A DNA stretch of 46,512 nucleotides, taken from contig DAOMQA010000018.1 in the NCBI GenBank assembly GCA_035445085.1, positions 1 to 46,512 of the forward strand, in the 5' to 3' direction. Numbering within the stretch: position 1 is the first letter of the stretch; each line of letters begins with the position of its first letter. Shown piece after piece: positions 17,128 to 24,967 of this stretch. The stretch comes from JBDHXE01 sp035445085 (GTDB lineage: Bacteria; Bacteroidota; Ignavibacteria; Kapaibacteriales; UBA2268). Under the pieces are notes generated by a model. It did no database searches. It saw nothing but the letters and a program-made list of their open reading frames with translations, and was not told the DNA's origin. The position numbers were made by a program, and so were the translations under genes.

Positions 17128-18426
17128 ATGGGAATAGAAAAACATTTATCTGAATTAATTACTAATAATGTAATTGATGAAAAAATTGCTAGTGATATCA
17201 GTCAGTACTATATGAATAAAGGCAAAAATGTCAGTAATAATAAAATAGTACTTGCCTTCGCTATCATAGGGTCCGTGTTTGTAGGTTTAGGAACTATTGT
17301 GTTAATAGCTTATAATTGGCATTTTTTTAATAAGAGTGTCAAATTGTTTTTTTCCCTGTTGCCATTAATTAGTAGTTCTGCGTGTGGGCTATATGTTGTT
17401 CTGAAAAAGAATAAACAACAAATATGGAAAGAAAGTGTATCAATAATACAATTCTTTACTATCGGTGCATCATTAGCAATGATTAGCCAAATTTATCAAT
17501 TACAAGGTGAAACATACCAATTTGTTCTCTTATGGGTAATTACTGCTTTGCCACTTTTATTCTTATATAATAGCAAAGTAACCACAATACTACTTACTTC
17601 ATATATCACTTATTATGCCATAGGTTATTATTTTGAGAACAGCCTAAAAATGACTCCATTGTTATATTGGCTAATTATAGCAATTATTATATTTCACACT
17701 TATAAGTTTTATGATAAGAATAAAAATAGGAGATTACTCAAAATTATATCTTTTATAACAGTTATTTCAATTTCAATGATATTTGCAAGTATATTTACTA
17801 ACGCGTCAGCAACTGAAACGACAATTATAAGAAGTTGGGCATACCTTATCTTCTCTTCTTTATTAATCACATTATCTAATTATTCAGAAATTATTGGACC
17901 ATATGATAAAAAGAGTTTGCAAGTAGTAGGATATTTAGGAATGTTATCTACTTTAATAACTCTAAGTTTTGATGGTTTCTGGCAAATTCAAGGCGCATTC
18001 CCAAGAAGTTCCATCTTACAATTTAACATGGACTTATTGCTTGTAATAGCTATATTCTGTATGCAATCTATTATATCGTTAAATAGAATCAAACATCAAG
18101 GTATTGCTAAGATTGATTACTATGAACTAATACCTATTATATTTGTTCCAATATTTTTAGGAGGCATATATTTAGACGTAGGAGCTATCTTTACAAATCT
18201 TATTATTTTAGCTTTAGGTACTATTACTATTGTTGCTGGTAATAGACAAAATAATATCTTAATTGTTAATTACGGTATGCTTATAATAAGTATATTAATT
18301 ATCTGTAGATTTTTTGATACTGAGATGCCATTGTTAGCTAAAGGTATAGTTTTTATTTTGATTGGTTGTGGCTTTTTCGTCTATAATTTAATTTTACAAA
18401 GAAGGAAGAAGAATAATGCAACGTGA
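17128..18426 (+). CDS. DUF2157 multi-pass membrane protein
   Basis: This 432-aa protein has an N-terminal soluble DUF2157 segment (HLSELITNNVIDEKIASDIS), then about a dozen hydrophobic helices (for example IVLAFAIIGSVFVGLGTIV and ILIIGCGFFVYNLIL-like ends) and a basic tail. I prefer ATG 17128 (GIEKHLSEL) to the TTG at 17086, since family members begin at this point. Its last 11 nt overlap the next gene, a GDYXXLXY protein. This pair recurs in many bacteria, suggesting the products work together in the inner membrane, but the function is unknown. Confidence 0.86.
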   Translation: MGIEKHLSELITNNVIDEKIASDISQYYMNKGKNVSNNKIVLAFAIIGSVFVGLGTIVLIAYNWHFFNKSVKLFFSLLPLISSSACGLYVVLKKNKQQIWKESVSIIQFFTIGASLAMISQIYQLQGETYQFVLLWVITALPLLFLYNSKVTTILLTSYITYYAIGYYFENSLKMTPLLYWLIIAIIIFHTYKFYDKNKNRRLLKIISFITVISISMIFASIFTNASATETTIIRSWAYLIFSSLLITLSNYSEIIGPYDKKSLQVVGYLGMLSTLITLSFDGFWQIQGAFPRSSILQFNMDLLLVIAIFCMQSIISLNRIKHQGIAKIDYYELIPIIFVPIFLGGIYLDVGAIFTNLIILALGTITIVAGNRQNNILIVNYGMLIISILIICRFFDTEMPLLAKGIVFILIGCGFFVYNLILQRRKKNNAT

Positions 18427-18946
18427 TAAAAGGCTACTGCTGATATTTATAATTACAACTACGTTTCAATTCGCCATTGCCTTATATCTAATAATTGATT
18501 CGGAATTAGTATTGAGCAATGGGCAAGAAATCAAACTAAGACTAAAACCTGTAGACCCAATTGATATATTTAGAGGTCATTATTTCCAATTAAATATTGA
18601 AAGCGCGGTTAAAATAGAAAATATTGATAATTGGAAGGTGGGAGATAAATGCTTCGCAATATTTGATGAAGATAGTCTTGGATTTTATAAACTAAAATCA
18701 ATTAGCGAGCTTGAACCAAGTAAAAACAAAGTATATCTAAGCTCTAAAATAATGTGGATAATACAAAGTGATAGTATGGCTACGCTTCAACTACCAATTA
18801 ATAAGTTTTATATCGAAGAAAGTAAGGCTAAACAATTAGAGAGTGAAATTAGTGGCATACCATCCGATAGTTTGAAAGCATATATTATAACAAACTACAA
18901 CAATGGAAAAATTACAGTTAAAGATTTAATTATCAATAAATTATAA
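18416..18946 (+). CDS. GDYXXLXY-type membrane-anchored protein
   Basis: This 176-aa protein has one N-terminal membrane segment (LLLIFIITTTFQFAIALYLII) and then an extracytoplasmic domain. The family signature (usually PVDPxDxFRGDYxxLxY) appears as PVDPIDIFRGHYFQLNI. The PVDP and FRG parts are kept, but the Asp of GDY is His and the final Tyr is Ile. It overlaps the DUF2157 gene by 11 nt (translational coupling) and is followed by a terminator at 18995. Confidence 0.82.
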   Translation: MQRDKRLLLIFIITTTFQFAIALYLIIDSELVLSNGQEIKLRLKPVDPIDIFRGHYFQLNIESAVKIENIDNWKVGDKCFAIFDEDSLGFYKLKSISELEPSKNKVYLSSKIMWIIQSDSMATLQLPINKFYIEESKAKQLESEISGIPSDSLKAYIITNYNNGKITVKDLIINKL

Positions 18947-18994
18947 TTATTAATATCATACAAAAATTATGCTTACTTTTGAATTATTATATAC

Positions 18995-19020
18995 AAGGTG
19001 CATTAGATGGCACTTTTTTT
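18995..19020 (+). terminator. Rho-independent terminator
   Basis: AAGGTGC (18995-19001) pairs with GCACTTT (19010-19016) with one G-U pair around an 8-nt loop, followed by a T tract to 19020. It closes the DUF2157/GDYXXLXY unit and separates it from the kinase gene at 19073. Confidence 0.7.
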
Positions 19021-19072
19021 GATAACTATTTAAGTTTAGTTGTAAATGTGAAATTTGTAATTTTGAGATAAT

Positions 19073-20020
19073 ATGCTTGATAAAAATGAATTAATGATGA
19101 TTGGCATTGATGGAGGTGGTACGCATACTCGCGGTGCAATCTATAAAGGTAATAATTTAATTGCTCAAATGAAATCTGGAACTACCCGTATAGGAGCAGT
19201 TGGGGTAGGCGAGTCGTCTGAAAGAACACTAAATGTAATAATGGAGCTTTGCAAAAAGGCGGAAGTAGAAGCAAGTGAAATAGATGCAGTAGTTGTTGGT
19301 GTTGCAGGTGTATGGTTAGAAGAAGAGAAAAAGCGATCTCAAAACTTAATTCGCACCTTAGCACGCGGGCAAAAAGTTGTTCTTAATGATTTAATGGTTA
19401 CCAGCGATGCCGAAATAGCTCTACAAGGTGCTTTAGGGGATGACAACGGTGTTATTATTATCGTTGGTACAGGCTCTATATCCTTAGGGAAATTTGGCAA
19501 CGATATTATCAGATGTGGCGGTTGGGGTATTGAATTAGACGATGAAGGCAGTGGTGCTTGGATAGGAAGGGAAGGCTTAACTGCTGTAGTTAGGGCAATT
19601 GATGGTAGGGGAGAAACAACAGTATTGATAGATAAACTATCGGAGTTATATCCTACTATTAACTTAGAAGAGCCACGTACTATTGTTAAAGCATATGCCG
19701 AAAGAGCTTTTGAATACCAAATGCTAACTCCATATATTATGCAAGCAGCAGAAAATAATGACGCTGTATGCTTAGAAATTATCCAAAGGGCGGCCAAGAG
19801 ATTAGTTGAATTACCTAAAGCAATAAAAAAGAAGACTGCAAAGAAAAGCATTAATATTGCCTTATTAGGTGGCATAATAGAAGCCAATACATTATTAAAG
19901 AATATACTTGAAGATGAGATTAAGAAGATTGAAGGACTAGAGTTAATAGAGCCTAAAGGTACGCCGATTGACGGTGCTATCTACTTAGCTGGAAAAATGA
20001 TTGAGCAAGAAATTCAGTAG
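19073..20020 (+). CDS. BadF/BadG-type ATPase, N-acetylglucosamine kinase-like
   Basis: This 315-aa ASKHA-fold protein of the BadF/BadG/BcrA family, closest in look to GlcNAc kinases (sugar + ATP to sugar phosphate). The phosphate-1 motif is IGIDGGGTHTRGAIY, the connect region is VVVGVAGVW, and phosphate-2 is IIIVGTGSISLG. WGIELDDEGSGAWIGREG is the sugar-kinase-like hallmark, and ALLGGIIEAN is the adenosine site. Length is normal. It sits alone between two terminators. A role in recycling cell-wall amino sugars is an inference from family knowledge. Confidence 0.87.
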   Translation: MLDKNELMMIGIDGGGTHTRGAIYKGNNLIAQMKSGTTRIGAVGVGESSERTLNVIMELCKKAEVEASEIDAVVVGVAGVWLEEEKKRSQNLIRTLARGQKVVLNDLMVTSDAEIALQGALGDDNGVIIIVGTGSISLGKFGNDIIRCGGWGIELDDEGSGAWIGREGLTAVVRAIDGRGETTVLIDKLSELYPTINLEEPRTIVKAYAERAFEYQMLTPYIMQAAENNDAVCLEIIQRAAKRLVELPKAIKKKTAKKSINIALLGGIIEANTLLKNILEDEIKKIEGLELIEPKGTPIDGAIYLAGKMIEQEIQ

Positions 20021-20043
20021 TTGGTCTTTTGGTCTCAAAAACA

Positions 20044-20085
20044 AAAAAGTCCTCAAATTGTTTCTGATTTGAGGACTTTTTTTAT
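20044..20085. terminator. Bidirectional terminator
   Basis: AAAAAGTCCTCAAAT (20044-20058) pairs perfectly over 15 bp with ATTTGAGGACTTTTT (20067-20081). The stem starts with A and ends with T on both strands, so it can terminate the kinase gene on + and nuoI on -. Confidence 0.93.
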
Positions 20086-20103
20086 TTACTATAAAGGTTT
20101 AAT

Positions 20104-20601
20104 CTATTTATATTGCCTTATATATTCTAATCTATCTTGTAATTCTGATACGGGTTTTAATAGACGTGCTTTGTCCATAAAGGCATCTTCTTGACTTTGG
20201 AATACTAAATCATAATCCTTGCTCATTACGATTGCTTCTTCTGGACATACTTCTTCGCAAAAACCACAATAAATACAACGCAACATATTAATTTCAAACT
20301 TCACAGGGTAACGCTCTTTATCATAATTTGTTTCTGAGGCTTGTACCTCAATAGCTAAGGCTGGGCAAACTCTTGCACATAATCCACAAGCTACACAACG
20401 CTCAATTTCTTCTTCTAATACAAGAACGGGACGACCGCGATATGAGCCTTCAGGATTCCACTTTTCTTCCGGGTATTGTCTTGTAAACTTTGGCTTCAAC
20501 ATTTCTTTAAATGTAAGTCCAAGCCCGCGAGCAATTTCGGGTAAATAAATTCTTTCCCAGAAGGTTAGTCTTTCTGCTTCAGTATTTTTCGTGTTATTCA
20601 T
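20104..20601 (-). CDS. nuoI: NADH-quinone oxidoreductase subunit I
   Basis: This 165-aa peripheral-arm subunit of complex I holds two [4Fe-4S] clusters (N6a/N6b). The cluster-binding cysteines are C69, C72, C75, C79 (CVACGLCARVCP) and C109, C112, C115, C119 (CIYCGFCEEVCP). It passes electrons from NuoG toward NuoB and quinone. It is third in the nuoG-nuoH-nuoI unit, 40 nt after nuoH, and the terminator at 20044-20085 follows. Other nuo genes are not in this window. Confidence 0.96.
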   Translation of the reverse strand: MNNTKNTEAERLTFWERIYLPEIARGLGLTFKEMLKPKFTRQYPEEKWNPEGSYRGRPVLVLEEEIERCVACGLCARVCPALAIEVQASETNYDKERYPVKFEINMLRCIYCGFCEEVCPEEAIVMSKDYDLVFQSQEDAFMDKARLLKPVSELQDRLEYIRQYK

Positions 20602-20641
20602 AGCTTATTTCTCTTATTTAAAATTTTCTTATTTTTCAATT

Positions 20642-21694
20642 TTACTTAACAAACATTACAAAAAATGCTGTAATAATTACATTTAATAATGCTAATGGTA
20701 ATAGTTTCTTCCAACCTAAATCCATAAGCTGATCATACCTGAATCTTGGCAATGTCCATCTTACCCAAATAAAGAAAAACAACATTAAGAACACTTTAAT
20801 ACCAAATACTACAAAATGAGTTAATGCTAATCCTATCGAACCATCTGCCAAACCTAAGGCACTGGCATCGAATGGCAAAGCCCAACCACCTAAGAATAAT
20901 AATACAATTAGTACAGCGGCAGTTGTCATATTTGCATATTCAGCTAAGAAAAACATACCAAACTTCATTCCAGAGTATTCTGTATTATAACCGCCAACAA
21001 GCTCTGGTTCTGCTTCAGGTAAGTCGAAAGGTGCTCTATTCGTTTCTGCGAAAGATGCGGTTAAAAATATAATAAATGCTAAAGGCTGAGTAAAGATATT
21101 CCATCGCCAACCGCCCCAACCTTGCTGATAACTTACAATATCATTTAAAGTAAATGAACCTGCTAACATGACAATGGCAATGATAGATAAACCCATAGCC
21201 AACTCATAGGAAATCATCTGCGCTGAAGAGCGAAGCCCTCCAAGCAATGAGTATTTGTTGTTTGAAGACCAGCCAGCCAATGTGATACCGTATACACCAA
21301 CCGAAGTCATTGCTAATACAAAAAGAATTCCAATACTGACATTTGGTGCAATACCTAAATAAATTCTTCTATCACCAATATCTACATAACTTGAAAAAGG
21401 AATTACTGCCCATACAGCAAAAGCTATACCCATTGATATAATTGGAGCTAGCGAATGAAAAAATCTATCTGCACCCTTAGGCACTAAATCTTCCTTCATA
21501 AATAATTTGAATACGTCGGCGAAAGGTTGTAAAGTACCCCATGGACCAACTCTATTAGGACCAATTCTACCTTGAATAAAAGCCGATACCTTACGTTCCA
21601 TATATACATTAACAGCTGCCATTAATTGCATAATACCAACTATTGCTAATATTTTTACGGTTGCTTCAATTAAAACAAAAACTAAATCTGACAT
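20642..21694 (-). CDS. nuoH: NADH-quinone oxidoreductase subunit H
   Basis: This 350-aa inner-membrane subunit of complex I has about eight or nine TM helices and lies at the quinone-binding interface. Family signatures are YMERKVSAFIQGRIGPNRVG and PFDLPEAEPELVGGYNTEYSG, with the long acidic loop between helices that touches quinone. WVRWTLPRFRYDQLM near the end is also typical. It lies 18 nt after nuoG. Confidence 0.96.
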   Translation of the reverse strand: MSDLVFVLIEATVKILAIVGIMQLMAAVNVYMERKVSAFIQGRIGPNRVGPWGTLQPFADVFKLFMKEDLVPKGADRFFHSLAPIISMGIAFAVWAVIPFSSYVDIGDRRIYLGIAPNVSIGILFVLAMTSVGVYGITLAGWSSNNKYSLLGGLRSSAQMISYELAMGLSIIAIVMLAGSFTLNDIVSYQQGWGGWRWNIFTQPLAFIIFLTASFAETNRAPFDLPEAEPELVGGYNTEYSGMKFGMFFLAEYANMTTAAVLIVLLFLGGWALPFDASALGLADGSIGLALTHFVVFGIKVFLMLFFFIWVRWTLPRFRYDQLMDLGWKKLLPLALLNVIITAFFVMFVK

Positions 21695-21712
21695 AAATTA
21701 TTCCTTATCTTC

Positions 21713-23488
21713 TTAATATTGTGGTTTCATTGAATGAGATTTATAATGAAGAATTTTAGGATCTGGGTTGTTACCCATATTTAATTTAAGACCTCTAAAT
21801 TCATCTAACTTGTCATAAGTCATATACTTGAACGATTCAATTTGTTTTACTATTTCTTCAAATACATCTTCAGAATCACTAAACTGGAAGTTTGTTCCAA
21901 TGTTTTTGGCAATCATAGAAATTATCTTCCAACTTTGCTTGCAATTTCTCATTTCATGTTGAGTCCATTTGTCATTTACAGCACCAAACTTATCCCAACG
22001 GCTCATTTTCATTCCCATTATTCTAAGGTTATCTTTGGTAACCAATGCGGGCTCAAAATGTTGCACTCTCTTATCTTTGTTTATAAAAGTTCCCTCTGAC
22101 TCTGCAAACGTTGTTGCAGGAAGAATAATATCTGCTTTTTCACTTATGGCATCGTTATTATAAGCTAAATAAACTAATAATTCAAGTTTATCAAAGCTAT
22201 CAATAATACTCTCATAGCCTTCAAAGTTTTCTTCCATAATAAATAGAGCTTTTATTTTACCACTATTTATATTGTTTGCTAATTCGTTAGCTTTCAGACC
22301 TTTACCGATATAATTTGCAGATACTTCTTTCAAGCCTATTGTATTAGGACGCCTATCAGCTACTCCTAAGAAGTCATCAACTTTGCTATTATCAATATGC
22401 TCTAAAAAGTCAATATTATGGGAGCCAATAGTATTCCTTGCAAACTTTTGGAGAACGTAATTATCCTCCGTCGTAGCCTTTCCTGAAGATATAAACATTA
22501 TTTCACTTGGTTTAAATTTCTTCAAATTGTTTGCAGTTACTTCGTATGCTTCTTTCCACTCAACTTTTTGTAGAACACCATCTTTTTTAATTTGTGGTTC
22601 AACTAATCTGTTTTCGTTGACATAATCTATATGGTTTACTCTAGCGTCATCGCTTAACCAAAAGCGATTCACATACATATTTGCTCGTGGCTCAACTCTA
22701 AGTATCTCATTATTACGAACGCCTACAAAAGTGTTAGAACCAGTAGCGTCAGCAACAGAAATGGAAGGTGTGAAACTCATTTCCCATACTCTTGCCTTAA
22801 ATCTAAAATCTACACTTGTTAGAGCACCAACTGGGCATATTTCAATTACATTCATAGAGTAAGGATTATCAAATGATTTACCTTCTGCTACACGAATAGT
22901 TACATGGTCGCCTCTTTGAACAAAAGATAATACATCTTGTTTAGCTACTTCTTTTGCATATCTAATACATCTTGAACAAGAAATACATCTTTCTGCATCA
23001 AACATTACATGAGGACCCCATTGATAACGCTTACGTTTGTGATTCTTTTCTTCATCAAAACGAGATTCTGCGGTAGAATGCCTAAAAGTATATTCTTGAA
23101 GTTTACATTCCCCAGCTTCATCGCAAATAGGACAATCTAAAGGGTGATTGATAAGCAAAAACTCCATAACGGCCTCTTGAGCTATAACGGCTTTTTTATC
23201 TTTCATTCTAACTACCATACCATCAGCAATCTGTGTGGCACAAGCAATCTGTAATTTAGGGAAAAATGATATTTCTGGTTTACCTTCAGCATCTAATACA
23301 TTAGAACCATCAGGGTTTTTCTTTGGCATACCTACTTCAACTAAGCACATTCTGCAGTTTCCAGATACAGATAAGTCTGGGTGCCAGCAAAAATGGGGTA
23401 CCTCTATACCATTTTCATAACAAGCTTCGATAATTGTCTTACCGGGTTTAGCTTCTATCCTCTGTTTGTCTACGTAAATGTGAGGCAT
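21713..23488 (-). CDS. nuoG: NADH-quinone oxidoreductase subunit G
   Basis: This 591-aa peripheral-arm subunit carries electrons from the NADH module. The [2Fe-2S] site is C34, C45, C48, C83. The N5 cluster shows its His ligand (H115, C119, C122, C128 in HPLDCPICDEAGEC). N4 is C168, C171, C174, C218. The C-terminal half is a shortened, molybdopterin-oxidoreductase-like domain with the motif NDAISEKADIILPATTFAES. Typical bacterial NuoG is 680-900 aa, so it is on the short side. GGAG lies 8 nt before ATG 23488. It is first in the unit; the N7-type cysteine set is not seen. Confidence 0.95.
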   Translation of the reverse strand: MPHIYVDKQRIEAKPGKTIIEACYENGIEVPHFCWHPDLSVSGNCRMCLVEVGMPKKNPDGSNVLDAEGKPEISFFPKLQIACATQIADGMVVRMKDKKAVIAQEAVMEFLLINHPLDCPICDEAGECKLQEYTFRHSTAESRFDEEKNHKRKRYQWGPHVMFDAERCISCSRCIRYAKEVAKQDVLSFVQRGDHVTIRVAEGKSFDNPYSMNVIEICPVGALTSVDFRFKARVWEMSFTPSISVADATGSNTFVGVRNNEILRVEPRANMYVNRFWLSDDARVNHIDYVNENRLVEPQIKKDGVLQKVEWKEAYEVTANNLKKFKPSEIMFISSGKATTEDNYVLQKFARNTIGSHNIDFLEHIDNSKVDDFLGVADRRPNTIGLKEVSANYIGKGLKANELANNINSGKIKALFIMEENFEGYESIIDSFDKLELLVYLAYNNDAISEKADIILPATTFAESEGTFINKDKRVQHFEPALVTKDNLRIMGMKMSRWDKFGAVNDKWTQHEMRNCKQSWKIISMIAKNIGTNFQFSDSEDVFEEIVKQIESFKYMTYDKLDEFRGLKLNMGNNPDPKILHYKSHSMKPQY

Positions 23489-23608
23489 TAATTAAACTCC
23501 ATAATTTATTATTATCAGTAAATAATTTTTTACAATTTTGTATTATAAAACATCGAAAAATACAAAAATTATTGATGACTTTAAAATAAATTAAAATATA
23601 TTTAAGAA

Positions 23609-24358
23609 TTAGTCTGTATTTTCTAAATCAGATTCGATTATACGCCATATTTTTTGACACGAAAATGAGTTCTCGTATATTGGTTTACCCATTACGATAG
23701 AATCTATTTTTTTATCTTTGTATTTATTTAGCTCTATTAACTTTTTATAATCAAATACATCGCAAGCAATTGTAAGCCTGATATTATACTTAGATAATTT
23801 TAAACTTAAATCATCTAAGATTGGAAATAAGCTATCTGCATAATTAGAATCAAATTTAAGCAAAATCCTATGTAGTTGATAGTGGTCAAGCTCTTGCAAA
23901 AGTTCGTCAAAGTTAATATGATACTTTTTGGAATTTGTACATATCATACCATCTTCATAATTGAAAGATAAAGAAATTCTCGAACTTTTATATTTATTCA
24001 AAATTACTTGAAATAGCTCAATATTTTCAAAGTATATATCAGATAGCAATAAGCGATAGATACCAGCATTAAATATAAAATCACATTGGGTAATATCTAA
24101 ATAATTAGCTTCCAACTCTAATGGTATATCTATGCAATTACCTACCAATTGAATAAGTTTCAAATTTAATGTATTATCGTTACCATTAATAGAGTCCATA
24201 TCAGATATTAAAAGGGTTTTTGAATTTTCCTTTCTTAGGACCTTCAATAGCTTTATTGGGTCGTGGCAATAACTTAATTCTCCTTGATTATTATAATCTT
24301 GAACTAAGAAATATGTTTGCCCATTTATTAATTCAATTTTGGGTATAATTAGTATCAT
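23609..24358 (-). CDS. HisA-like TIM-barrel protein, catalytic residues lost
   Basis: This 249-aa protein aligns by eye with HisA (ProFAR isomerase) from end to end. IIPKIELINGQ corresponds to xIPAIDLxxGx, SDMDSINGN to VDLDGAxxG, NAGIYRLLLS to GADRVILG, and VMGKPIYEN to IVGKALYEG. The HisA general acid/base Asp of strand 1 is Glu9 here, and the second-half Asp (SLDA) is Asn133 in SFNY. The glycine phosphate loops (GGGIR and SGGV) are replaced by LEANYLD and ACDVFD. It is thus probably a pseudoenzyme, not a histidine enzyme, and no other his gene is near. Its ATG overlaps the ruvA stop by 4 nt. The assignment comes from motif comparison only. Confidence 0.68.
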   Translation of the reverse strand: MILIIPKIELINGQTYFLVQDYNNQGELSYCHDPIKLLKVLRKENSKTLLISDMDSINGNDNTLNLKLIQLVGNCIDIPLELEANYLDITQCDFIFNAGIYRLLLSDIYFENIELFQVILNKYKSSRISLSFNYEDGMICTNSKKYHINFDELLQELDHYQLHRILLKFDSNYADSLFPILDDLSLKLSKYNIRLTIACDVFDYKKLIELNKYKDKKIDSIVMGKPIYENSFSCQKIWRIIESDLENTD

Positions 24359-24963
24359 TTTATTGCAAATCTTAAAGCCATTCTAATTAAATTTTCAACT
24401 GTTAATTGATGATTGTCTAAGTCTTTGGCAGCTTGTTGTACTGACTTTTCTGCGCTTTGCTTTGAGTAACCTAACGATACAAGAGCCATTATTGCTTCTG
24501 AATGTACTTTATTAGTTGTTAGCTCAAATTTATTTGTTGCGTCATAAACTACAAATGATAAAGTTTTAATCTTATCTTTTAACTCAAAAACTAAACGTTC
24601 AGCTGTCTTTTTGCCAATACCTTGCATCTTTTGCAAGGATATTAGGTCTTCGGAACTCACCATGTTTATAAATTCATTTGAATTTACTGACGAGAGTATT
24701 AAAAGCCCTAATTTGGGACCTATACCAGACACTGTAGTAATTAATTCAAAAAGCTCCCGCTCTGCTCTATCAATAAAACCATAAATTTGTATATCATCTT
24801 CTTTAGGTTTAACAATTGTATATAGCATTAATTTGGTATTTAGCTCTGGTAATTTATCAAAACATTGTATCGATATATTTAATTTAAAGCCAATACCTGA
24901 GATATCAATCACGGCAATATTACTATGTTTATAAACTAAAGTTCCTTCTAAATAATCAATCAT
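24355..24963 (-). CDS. ruvA: Holliday junction branch migration protein RuvA
   Basis: This 202-aa protein tetramerises around Holliday junctions and recruits the RuvB motor. The N-terminal OB fold (MIDYLEGTLVYKHSNIAVID) is followed by two helix-hairpin-helix motifs (TTVSGIGPKLGLLIL and QKMQGIGKKTAERLVFELKD). A C-terminal RuvB-binding three-helix domain completes it (HSEAIMALVSLGYSKQSAEKSV). Length is normal. AGGA lies close upstream. The stop of the secreted-propeller gene is 4 nt upstream and its own stop overlaps the HisA-like start, so it sits inside an unusual operon. ruvB is at 44238 and ruvC is not in the window. Confidence 0.95.
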   Translation of the reverse strand: MIDYLEGTLVYKHSNIAVIDISGIGFKLNISIQCFDKLPELNTKLMLYTIVKPKEDDIQIYGFIDRAERELFELITTVSGIGPKLGLLILSSVNSNEFINMVSSEDLISLQKMQGIGKKTAERLVFELKDKIKTLSFVVYDATNKFELTTNKVHSEAIMALVSLGYSKQSAEKSVQQAAKDLDNHQLTVENLIRMALRFAIK

Positions 24964-24967
24964 TTTC

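Noticed and set aside
19339..19887. 182-codon minus-strand open frame within the BadF-type kinase gene
   Set aside because: It lies fully inside a gene with clear kinase motifs on the other strand, and it has no recognisable domain or RBS.
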